In this document: positions 10,843 to 19,551 of the stretch, piece by piece
How positions within the stretch are numbered: position 1 is the stretch's first letter
Layout of the letters: every line of letters begins with the position of its first letter
Assembly (NCBI RefSeq): GCF_964340395.1
Contig: NC_135554.1
Coordinates: 18,703,092 to 18,733,091, forward strand
Direction: 5' to 3'
Length of the DNA: 30,000 nucleotides
Source: Glandiceps talaboti
Lineage: Eukaryota > Hemichordata > Enteropneusta > Spengelidae
Program-made: the position numbers and the translations under genes
Notes under the pieces: model-generated
What the model was told of the DNA's origin: nothing
The model's input: only the letters and a program-made list of their open reading frames with translations
Databases searched by the model: none

Positions 10843-11189
10843 GTCTAATAAAAAAAATTGTGTGCTTCCGGTTACATTCAATTTTAGAATAGGTGGGGTA
10901 GGAAGATTTCTTATTTTTATTTTATTATATTTTTTTTTTCACTGTGTGAGTGCCTAGTTCTGGTTTTTTATTATTTTCCAAATGGTCTCTGTGTTGTTTA
11001 TTTCATCCTATCAGATGTGCTGCCATTACAGATTGGAAGAACAGTTTTAGATTGTCTTTTTTAAGTTGATTGTAGATTTCGCATCCACCATTTTATTATA
11101 TTTTTCTCAAAGGCATAAAAAAATTTTTAGGGTTGGCAGTGAAAAGCTAGGTTCGGGTAACTAGAACAAAACAATTATATTTTTAGGCC
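10843..11189 (+). mobile_element. MITE family G, copy 1 (about 347 bp)
   Basis: Starts gtctaataaaaaaa and then cttccggttac, and ends gggtaactagaac followed by tttttaggcc. The terminal parts are inverted relative to each other. The body matches the reverse complement of 14670-15043 closely: ccaaatggtctctgtgtt, atcctatcagatg and cattacagattggaag are shared. The termini resemble GGCCTAATAAAAA and are flanked by a possible 4 bp TAAA duplication (10839-10842 and 11190-11193). No coding capacity. It sits only about 106 bp upstream of the CD225 start codon. Confidence 0.8.
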
Positions 11190-11425
11190 TAAACTTTGTT
11201 TAAGATTGACACAAAACAAATAATGCTAATCTCACTATGAAGTAACCTTGACTGATTTGTATGTGATTGCACTCATTTATATTTACCAGGATTCTCTGTA
11301 CTACACATTATAGCATGTCAATGTTTATTTTTCAATAGTAATATTTTGTAAGATACAACATGAAGTTTATAAGAGATGCTTAATAGAGAAATTTTGTAAG
11401 AGGAAGGGAGGAACAAAAATTTCAC

Positions 11426-11918
11426 TTATTCTATTCTATTCTATTCTATTCTGTTCTATTCTATTCTGCTCTATTCTATTCTATTCTATTCTATTCTATT
11501 CTGTTCTGTTCTATTCTATTCTATTCTATTATGTTCTATTCTGTTCTGTTCTGTTCTATTCTATTCTATTCTGTTCTATTCTATTCTATTCTATTCTATT
11601 CTGTTCTATTCTATTCTGTTCTATTCTATTCTGTTCTATTCTATTCTATTCTATTCTATTCTATTCTATTCTATTCTGTTCTATTCTATTATATTCTATT
11701 CTGTTCTGTTCTATTCTATTCTATTCTATTATGTTCTATTCTGTTCTGTTCTGTTCTATTCTATTCTATTCTGTTCTATTCTATTCTATTCTATTCTATT
11801 CTATTCTATTCTATTCTGTTCTATTCTATTCTATTCTGTTCTATTCTATTATATTATATTCTGTTCTATTCTATTCTGTTCTATTCTATTCTATTCTGTT
11901 CTATTCTATTCTATTCTA
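11426..11918. repeat. (TTCTA)n / (TTCTG)n pentanucleotide array
   Basis: About 490 bp of ttcta and ttctg units. A rare attatgttctattctg variant occurs at 11528 and 11728, so a block of about 200 bp was duplicated inside the array. The long FYSILFYS open frames are artefacts. Confidence 0.97.
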
Positions 11919-13180
11919 CATATTGAAATAGCATTGGTATTCATGGGAAAATTGAACTGTGTCTGTTTTTCCATTAGTACAATGACAAGCAGAGCAAAGC
12001 ATTGCATACAAATATGGACATATATAAAAGACTTTAAAAACTCAGTGTTACGGTAAAACAGCAGTTCTCATAACTTCTCTCGAAAACATCGTCTTGATAT
12101 TAAACAATAATATTTTGATACTTGAGACCCTACCCTTTTACAAATACATGTATAGTCTATAGACACATAAAACACACAGCTGTTGTTGTTGTTTAGTATG
12201 TATGGCCTTTTGCCAGTCTTGACATATAAATCAGATTAACTATGACGCGACCTGGTTGACAGATGACCCGTGGATGACCTCATCGTGTCGACCATAAAAG
12301 TACATATTGATGTATCATGTGTATTGTACATACAATTTCCAACACCCTGCAATTCGCAAATGTCAGGAACGGTCACACATAATAAGACTCTGAGATATAG
12401 CATTACGTAGTAGTAAGCCTCGCCAAGCAGCTGTCTGTCGCAGTCTATTCATAAGTCACGTAAGATGTATTCAAAATACATGCAGAACCTTCGTATGCTC
12501 TGTTCACAATTTATAATGCAACTTTATATTTGGGGCATTGGTTTTCCCCGAAGCTAGTTACGCGCCAGTCAATATGAACGATATGCGATAACACTACAGT
12601 GCACAGGCTCGCTATGCCAACGACCTTGAGTCAACCATGTTGTTTACGATAAAATCCCAGGCTAGTATCGTACACTTGTAGTGAAAATCTTCATTCACTT
12701 ACTAGTTTTAAAACTTCGGAAATTTGACACCAATAACAATGACATTAATTCAGATAATTGCTACTGTTTCAGCATGCAAAACTCGACACCGATGACAATT
12801 TGTGTGTTCTTGAAAACCACAAACGGGATGTCAAAATTATGACGTCGCATGTCATGTCTTCTCTGGCTATTCACGATGCATTATTAATATTCTAACTTAT
12901 CGTGGGTAAGTCATAATGCGACTAGAAACCCGACTAGAACATCAGAAATATATACAAGCATCATATATCCAGTAAAATCAATCATAGTAATTTCTGAGCC
13001 TAACTGCATGGACTGTTTTTCAGTATAAAGGTAAGCATGTCACCGGGTGAATATTTCAGTGAACCGTAACTCATTTTGCAGATAATCGGGGGAAATAATT
13101 ACTTTCTGGCTGGTTTATAATAAATTAAATACTCTTTCCGGAATAACGATGCAATGGTCATTTATCAAGTAGCCCCCCCC
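11919..13180. other. Intergenic region without supported genes
   Basis: No exon, RNA gene or repeat that I can support. Base composition is less AT-rich than in the CD225 intron, with scattered CpGs, so an unseen promoter or short exon is possible. Confidence 0.4.
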
Positions 13181-13183
13181 CCC

Positions 13184-13434
13184 CCAGACAATAGAACAGA
13201 CAGACATACATAAATAAATAAATACATACATACATACATACATACATACATACATACATACATACATACATACATACATGTATGCATGCATGCATGCATG
13301 CATGCATGCATACATACATACATACATACATACATACATACATACATACATACATACATACATACATACATACATACATACATACATACATACACACACA
13401 TATATACATACACATACACATGCACAGACAGACA

Positions 13435-13480
<46 letters not shown>

Positions 13481-13545
13481 GAGTGAGTGAGTGAGTGAGT
13501 GAGTGAGTGAGTGAGTGAGTGAGTGAGTGAGTGAGTGAGTGAGTG
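13184..13545. repeat. Compound microsatellite: poly-C, (CATA)n, (CA)n, (GTGA)n
   Basis: Poly-C run at about 13173-13186, (CATA)n from about 13206 to 13393 with an internal gcat block, cagacaga, then (CA)n at 13438-13478 passing directly into (GTGA)n at 13479-13544. Four different motifs abut. All open frames here are repeat artefacts. Confidence 0.95.
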
Positions 13546-14669
13546 TATGGTGTAGCTTGGAGTAATATACTGTCAGTATAATTACTCGGGTGTTGGTACC
13601 GTGTGACGTGTATCTGGGACTTCAGCCGCCATTTCGCTGTTTCTGAGATACAAAAGAGTGTCAAACCTTTCACCGTCGCAAGTGTGATAAATTTGGTTCT
13701 CATATTGACATTTGCATTTAAACAAATTGTTGGGTCTTTGAAAGGTCTCCTGACCACGGCTTGACACACTTATTTGAACCTCGCACCACTAAAATGGTTT
13801 GTTTGTTTCATGGTCTGAGTTTGAACACACATATATACATGCAGTACAAACCATACGGTGCGTCGATATATGCACGTGAGCACCCGCTATTTTTATGGGG
13901 TTTGGTAACCGCGAGCTAACAGTGCAGTGGGGCAAGATTGCATAGATTTCCAGACATCGTTTACCACTTGGTTGGGCGAACAAACGACAACGTACGAAAC
14001 AAATATAAAAAACAACACTAGTATAACGGCCCATAACAACGTGTTTCCAGAGCTAACGAGTGACTAACTTGATTGGAAAGGTAATTATGTTGTCCAATAA
14101 GGGGTACATGTACGTATTATCATGACATTGGCGTGAGTCCCGTGAGTAGGCTCTGGGAAGATTAACTGTGACAATATCCTGGTACGGGAATATAAGCTGC
14201 TTATGATACACCAAAAATTGACGACCATACCCAAGAGAGGTAGATAGAAAACCACCACAGGGTTAACAGTAGATTTAGCCAGTGTTTTGTTTTGTTTGTT
14301 TGTTTGTTTGTTTGTTTGTAAAGAAAACTGTATGCTTTGGAATTGTATGAGCAACAGACTGTGTGGTATAAATCGTAACGATACTGACAGGAACTAGACT
14401 TAAAGATACGCTGTCATGCAAAACAAACAAAAAAAACGATTCAAAGATTGGTTGTTGGGCGGTTTCATTGTTTGGGTGATTTGTTTTCTTCTAAAATAAT
14501 ACCTTTTGAAATATTTTGTCTGTTTGTATTTGTCTGTTATGTAATATTTAAGTTCTCCTGTGGTATGTTTTTGTTCTTCTCTGGACAGTACCTCCGAAAT
14601 AAAGTTTAAATAATAATAATAAATAATAAATAATAATAATAGTAATAACAGCCAATCAAATATACATTA
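13546..14669. other. Intergenic region, no supported gene
   Basis: Contains a (GTTT)n tract near 14286-14319 and an (AAT)n tract near 14606-14645. Open frames of up to about 90 codons have no recognisable domain and no convincing splice context. Confidence 0.45.
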
Positions 14670-15043
14670 GGCCAAAAAATAATAATTGTTTGTTCAGTTC
14701 CGGTTACCCGACCCCACCTGGTCTTTTAGTGCCGACCCTAAAAAAATAGTAAAATCGCAAAATTGTGAAGTCTCGTGAGAACTCGGAGAAGTAGTGGAAA
14801 AACTGACATCAACTTTAAAAAGACAATATACAACTATTCCGATAGGCTTCCAATCTGTAATGGCTGTACATCTGATAGGAAGAAACCAATAACACAGAGA
14901 CCATTTGGAAAACAATGCTCAATGGAAACCTGAACTAGACACACACATGAAAAAAATATATAATAAAATAAAATAAAAAATCTACCTACCTCACGTATTC
15001 TTAAGTTGAGAGTAATGGGAACACACATTTTTTTTATTAGGCC
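14670..15043 (-). mobile_element. MITE family G, copy 2 (about 374 bp)
   Basis: Lies inverted relative to copy 1 and is the best-preserved copy. It begins ggccaaaaaataataa, then gttccggttacccgacccc, and ends gagagtaatgggaac followed by attaggcc. Inverted GGCC and GTTCC(G/C)(G/A)TTAC ends define the element. No transposase is encoded. No clean target duplication is seen. Confidence 0.8.
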
Positions 15044-15057
15044 ATACTCAACAAGAC

Positions 15058-15598
15058 TGAATGCGTGTCTAGCACTGATACGTACGTACGTACGTACGGC
15101 GTGCAACACCATATCATGTAAACGTTACATATGAATGTATGTATGGTGGTATTGGCAGCATCTGACATGGTACCAGGAAACCATGATATTTTCGATAGTC
15201 TCAGCTTTGGGAATCTGAATTTAATATGTAGCATTCTCATAATTCAAATAAAGTGCCAACATGCTATACAGAGTGCAGTGGCAATATTAAACATAGACAC
15301 ACTGCACCCATCAATCTTGAACGTGAAGCGACTGAATGGGAAATCATGTAATATGAGTCTCAGCATGTAATTTTCTAAAAAACGAAAGTATGAATGTAAA
15401 AGTAGCGTACATACCTGTATTTTCAGTCACAGAAAACACTTCAAATTTCACGCCGCTTCCCGTTGTCGTCGTACGTACACGTACGTGTGCTGCCCAACGT
15501 CGCCTGGCCTTGTAATCTTTCAACTCTAAAAACGCATGCGCACTGATTATATTTTGATGAAATGACGTAAAGAGCATCGGAACCACCGGGTGCAGGAC
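15058..15598 (-). promoter_or_regulatory. Orphan copy of the acetyltransferase promoter/5' exon block
   Basis: This block is a close match to 19091-19551, the region upstream of GNAT gene A. On the minus strand it has an NRF1-like palindrome (acgcatgcgcac, 15532-15543), then a stretch ending at a good splice donor (ACAG|GTATGT, exon end at 15415), then a repeat segment (15130-15310). Unlike its partner, no acetyltransferase coding exon follows within the expected 1 kb; MITE G copy 2 and unrelated sequence follow instead. Promoter activity is inferred from sequence only. Confidence 0.5.
15130..15310. repeat. Local dispersed repeat R, copy 1
   Basis: A segment containing ggcagcatctg, ccatgatattttcgatagtc and aaagtgccaacatgct. 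It recurs at 15759-15935 and, truncated, at 19160-19235. Copies 1 and 2 are about 90% alike. A short open frame runs across it but I recognise no protein family. Confidence 0.85.
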
Positions 15599-15757
15599 GA
15601 GTAATCAATTTACGACCGGGGGGGTGTCAGAGGAATTGCTTCGAAAATCCACAAAATTTGAGTGCCCCCCCCCCCACCTGGCTTAAAATGATTTCGAATC
15701 CCCCCCTCCTTGACATCAATTTTTATCATAAGCCCCCCCCCCCCCCCTCACCATTTT
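15599..15757. mobile_element. Truncated Harbinger-like element E, copy 1
   Basis: Matches the left end of the full element at 16063: atttacgacc, a G run, gaggaattgcttcgaaaatcc, then C runs separated by acctggcttaaaat and ccttgacat. It stops at caccattttac, where repeat R copy 2 begins. The extreme terminus is diverged. Confidence 0.7.
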
Positions 15758-15758
15758 A

Positions 15759-15935
15759 CATGAATGTACGTATGGTGGCATTGGCAGCATCTGGCATGGT
15801 ACCAGGAAACCATGATATTTTCGATAGTCTCACCTTTGGGAATCTGAATAGTTATTTATATGTAGGCATTCTCATAATTCAAATAAAGTGCCAACATGCT
15901 ACACAGAGTGCAGTGACAATAAACATAGACACACT
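15759..15935. repeat. Local dispersed repeat R, copy 2
   Basis: Second copy of the segment at 15130-15310, ending against the left boundary of duplication unit A at about 15938. Confidence 0.85.
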
Positions 15936-16062
15936 GCATCTAAATTGTATGCGAGATTTGTTGTCGGTGCTGTTGTTGAAATCGACGCTGTTATATAGTC
16001 TGGTACTATTTTCTCGCGAACAAATTAAATGCATAACCACGCTCAGTGTTGGCGCGGACTAA

Positions 16063-16380
16063 GGGAGTCGTCATTATTTACGACCTGGGGGGTCGGAGGA
16101 ATTGCTTCGAAAATCCTTTGAGTGCCCCCCCCCCCACCTGGCTTAAAATTTTCTCGTACCCCCCCCCTCTCCTTGACATAAACCTTTTTTCATAACCCCC
16201 CCCCCCCCTCACCATTTTACCGTCATCATAACTCATTAACGGTTAATGGTGCTACAAACATTATACAAATTGAGGTTGAGTGTTCAATTGAAACACCACA
16301 TGCACACACACTCACATGTACACTCATGTATATACATACATACATACATACATACATGCATGCATACATACATACATACA

Positions 16381-16411
<31 letters not shown>

Positions 16412-16415
16412 TTAA

Positions 16416-16446
<31 letters not shown>

Positions 16447-16878
16447 CATACATACATACATACATACATACATACAATATCAAACTTTTTATGTTGAATT
16501 TTGAATTTCCTTATAACGTTATGGATGTAGCATATTTCAAGAGGAAGGGGTAACAATGAATGTAGCTTATTCCCAAAGTAGTACCATATGTAAAATTTTA
16601 AATTAGGTTGTATTAGTTGAATCAAAGTTTGAGGGAGCCAAGTGGGGTGGGTATGGGAGGGGTTTCCCCCTCCCGTTCCGGAGATTTTTGAATTTCAAGG
16701 ACTAAACGAATGCTCAAGATTTCTGGTGCTATTTCAACATGTAGAAATTTGAGTAGCCCCCCCCCCCTTTCACTTTCCAAGTTTTCCGTAACCCCCCCTT
16801 TCACTCACCAGTTTTTGATTGACCCCCCCCCCCCCCCGAATCAGTCCGATCCCCAGGTCGTAAATAATGACGGTTCCC
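16063..16878. mobile_element. Full-length Harbinger-like non-autonomous element E
   Basis: The ends are inverted repeats of about 40 bp: GGGAGTCGTCATTATTTACG on the left and GGGAACCGTCATTATTTACG read inward from the right. The left flank is TAA (16060-16062) and the right flank CAA (16879-16881), one base from a TAA duplication. In unit B the same site reads ggactaaacgtc with a single TAA (22271-22273). GGG termini plus a 3 bp TWA duplication fit PIF/Harbinger. The interior has several C runs of 8-16 bases, a (CATA)n tract and no transposase. Confidence 0.85.
16328..16475. repeat. (CATA)n microsatellite inside element E
   Basis: Two catacata tracts separated by tatttaattacat, located within the transposon. 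Confidence 0.95.
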
Positions 16879-17813
16879 CAAACGTCATTTCAGCGGCAAG
16901 AGTCATAACCGCTGTGAATTATACTTTGGGGTAGAGGGCGCTCTTTCGGCATCAGCTGAGGCAAGGTACACGTATTGAAGTTTCAATTAGTCTATTATTG
17001 TCTAAAAATATTGTCGCTATCTGAGTTGAGAAGGTGTGAGTATTGATGATACAACCCTCATTCATACCACCACGCACATTCATACATATATACACGAATC
17101 CATTTAAACATATACAATATAATTGACTATTAAAAACTAAATCAAATTTCTTCAGTAATTTTACAACATTTCTTTCGGATCCTTTGATCGTTTGGTTATT
17201 AAATTCAGTAAAGGAACTATGGACTGATCAAAGAAAATAGACATAGGCGAAGGTTGTTACAAATTGATATTTCTTTTAAAACTTTGAATCTTGTGTATAA
17301 CTGTCGACATCAGACCGTGGACGAACGGAACCTGTTACAAGCAGGGAAAGTAAACAACTGAATTGGATTAATAACACTTGGCCCAGCATGCTGGAACAGC
17401 AAGCAGAGACTTGCATTACATTTCATTATTTAATAAGAACAGATTTATGGCCTCCTTTATGTACATGAAATGGAAGGGGAACTGGAAATCTGTTTGTGAA
17501 CGTGAAGTATTATGTAAAGTGGCCATAAAACTGTCTTGGGACTCGTAGTGAAACCCTTGGGTCACTAGTATTTTCCGTTTGAATGAAGGAAAATATTGGA
17601 GAATAACATAATTATACCAGACCCAGTAATATTAAAGAAAAATCCGGGAAAGAAATGAAAACGTTTTGACTCATATTTCGAATACAACAGAACCAGCGAT
17701 GTAGGCACACTTTGTCCATGTGTGGTAGACGTGTGTCACGTTTGACGTGATGTAGAATGACCAGAGTATATATTCCATATTTTTTGTTCAACTTGGCTCG
17801 TGCATTGTATAAT

Positions 17814-18509
17814 CTACAATGTCTTAAACATAGCTTTAGCTGAAGATGGATTAGTGATGCAAGCAAATGGTTTTTCACCTTCCACCTCAAAGTCTGCGTA
17901 GCACACTTCACCAATTACTTCATAGCCTAATTTCAAGTATAGTTTCTCACTTCCAGGACTTGTAGAAGTAAGGAATACAAATTCACAACCCTTTTGCTTG
18001 GCAAGGTCATTTCGTGTAATAGCTAACTTTTTACCAATGCCACGTCCATAATAAGCTGGGAGAACTCCTATTTTGAAGCTTTTCAAAATTTTACAGTTTT
18101 TGTCCAAGTTGCTGTCGCAAAGTTTTGGATGTATGTAGTAAAATTTGTTAAGTTCTCGAAGAAAAGGCTGTATCCTTCTTGCGAAAGGACAGGAATCTGG
18201 GTTCGCAACTGGAAAGTCCCGGCTTTTGGCGTCTTTCAAGTGGTCTTCACCAGTGACAACCACCCCGATAGCAGCTCCAACTACATTACCGGATTTACTA
18301 TCAATAGCAACGCAAGAAACTTCATCTGCAAGAGCAAGTTGACAGAGCATTTGATTCGTTTCAAGCTGGGTTTCATAGGGCATTTTCAACGCAAGATTCA
18401 GAAGTTCACCCTCCAGAAAAGCTTTAGACAAGACACAAGCTGCTTCCTCAACATGTTCTCGTCTCAGAACGCTGTACTCGATTGTGTCAGTGACCTCTGA
18501 TGAACTCAT
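17814..18509 (-). CDS. Insect-type arylalkylamine N-acetyltransferase-like protein (GNAT), copy A
   Basis: A 231-residue GNAT-fold enzyme expected to transfer acetyl from acetyl-CoA to an amine in the cytosol. Residues 10-32 match the family N-terminus (IEYSVLRREHVEEAACVLSK). Residues 145-162 hold motif A (FKIGVLPAYYGRGIGKKL), with the acetyl-CoA pyrophosphate loop GRGIGK at 155-160. Residues 188-200 hold the LGYEVIGE region and 202-211 a YADFEVEG stretch typical of insect-type aaNATs. The length fits the family. I chose the ATG at 18509 because an acceptor (TTTTACAG, exon from 18521) lies just upstream, implying a 5' UTR intron and a single coding exon. The open frame extends 30 residues further upstream, but across that acceptor. 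A minus-strand ATTAAA at 17429-17434 is a weak poly(A) candidate. The amine substrate cannot be inferred. Confidence 0.88.
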   Translation of the reverse strand: MSSSEVTDTIEYSVLRREHVEEAACVLSKAFLEGELLNLALKMPYETQLETNQMLCQLALADEVSCVAIDSKSGNVVGAAIGVVVTGEDHLKDAKSRDFPVANPDSCPFARRIQPFLRELNKFYYIHPKLCDSNLDKNCKILKSFKIGVLPAYYGRGIGKKLAITRNDLAKQKGCEFVFLTSTSPGSEKLYLKLGYEVIGEVCYADFEVEGEKPFACITNPSSAKAMFKTL

Positions 18510-18806
18510 TTTGGAACGAGGCTGTAAAATAAAAGCGCATTGAAACATGAAATTATGACTAATTCCAAAGGCACTTACATAAATTACGTACTCAGTCACA
18601 AACAGTGTGTAACGTTTTTATATGTAAATATTAATGTGTTTACAATTAAGATTTACAGTGGTTGTAGCGCAGGCTAGTCCCCCCCCCCTCCCCAATGACC
18701 TGTCGACAGTCGGTTTGCCTTTTTTGCTACGTTTTATCAACGATTGAACAGCGAGTGCCGGAAGCACAAGTGCCTCTCGCGTGTCTAGCTAGCACTGATA
18801 CGTATG

Positions 18807-19067
18807 TGTCGGAAACCATGTCGGAGACTCAGTCTTGAACAATCTCTTGTGCTAACATTGATCATTACATATAATCATAAATTCCCCAAACATATGTTGC
18901 TATTTACCATTCCCAAAGTATGCGATCATTTCTTGTAAATACAGTATCCATACGCATCATGTAATCTTGATATATACTTATGATTGAATAAAGTTCTTCA
19001 GTAGTTTCCTAGTACCCTAACGTAACGTCTGGTGTGTCCTTCACTCTCTTACGAACCTACCCCCACA
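18807..19067 (+). mobile_element. Partial LTR retrotransposon: one LTR
   Basis: A 261 bp segment starts TGTCGGAAAC and ends ACCCCCACA (TG...CA), with an AATAAA at 18987-18992 about 75 bp before the end. It is followed by taatttggtgccgagaccagg (19068-19088), whose tggtgccgagacc looks like a primer-binding site placed three to five bases after a 5' LTR. No gag-pol follows. Only the LTR and about 30 bp of leader remain. The superfamily is uncertain. Confidence 0.55.
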
Positions 19068-19090
19068 TAATTTGGTGCCGAGACCAGGAT

Positions 19091-19551
19091 TGGATAGGGT
19101 CTAGCTAGCACTGATACGTATGTACGTGTGTGCAACACCATATATCATGTAAACTTTACATATGAATGTACGTATGGTGGCATTGGCAGCATCTGGTATG
19201 GTACCAAGAAACCATGATATTTTCGATAGTCTCAATTCAACATGTAAAATTTTGAGTAGCGGTATGGAAAATCGTGTAATAGGAGTCTCAGCATATACTT
19301 TTCTAAAACACGAAAGTATGAAAGTAAAAGTAGCGTACATACCTGTATTTTCAGTAACAGAAAACACTTCAAATTTCACGCCGCTTCCGGTTGTCGTCGT
19401 TTGTACACGTACGTGTGCTGCCCAACGTGGCCAGGTTATAAGATCATACCTTCCTTAATGTATTCTTTCAACTCTAAAAACGCATGCGCACTGATTATAT
19501 TTTGATGAAATGGCGTAAAGAGCATCGGAACCACCGGGTACAGGACGAATA
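19091..19551 (-). promoter_or_regulatory. Candidate promoter and 5' UTR exon of GNAT gene A
   Basis: On the minus strand an NRF1-like palindrome (acgcatgcgcac, 19480-19491) precedes a stretch that ends at a consensus donor (ATACAG|GTATGT, exon end at 19343). The only acceptor needed downstream is the one at 18522-18523 just before the GNAT A start codon, giving a 5' UTR intron of about 820 bp. The exact transcription start is unknown. The block is duplicated at 15058-15598. Confidence 0.5.
19160..19235. repeat. Local dispersed repeat R, copy 3 (truncated)
   Basis: Matches the first 75 bases of repeat R (ggcagcatctggtatggtac, attttcgatagtctca) and then diverges. It lies within the putative 5' UTR intron of GNAT A. 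Confidence 0.85.

Larger units (their letters stand above)
15938..18780. repeat. Segmental duplication unit A
   Basis: Starts at atctaaattgtatgcgag and ends at gtgcctctcgc. Apart from an 816 bp transposon insertion it aligns along its whole length with unit B (22147-24187), in the same orientation. It carries GNAT gene A. Divergence is uneven: about 2% in the coding exon, none over about 430 bp at its 3' side, and higher at the edges. Confidence 0.9.

Noticed and set aside
11531-11931. Open frames of 131 and 66 codons (FYSILFYS)
   Set aside because: They are translations of the (TTCTA)n array.
13115-13769. A 203-codon minus-strand frame and neighbours
   Set aside because: Most of the frame is compound microsatellite. 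The non-repeat N-terminal part shows no domain or splice support.
15658-16062. A 134-codon plus-strand frame across repeat R copy 2
   Set aside because: It begins in transposon C-runs and spans two repeat boundaries. Related copies break the frame.
17612-17914. A 100-codon minus-strand open frame, identical in both duplication units (also at 22997-23299)
   Set aside because: It overlaps the GNAT C-terminal codons in another frame and runs through the 3' UTR. Identity between copies is explained by the identical DNA tract.
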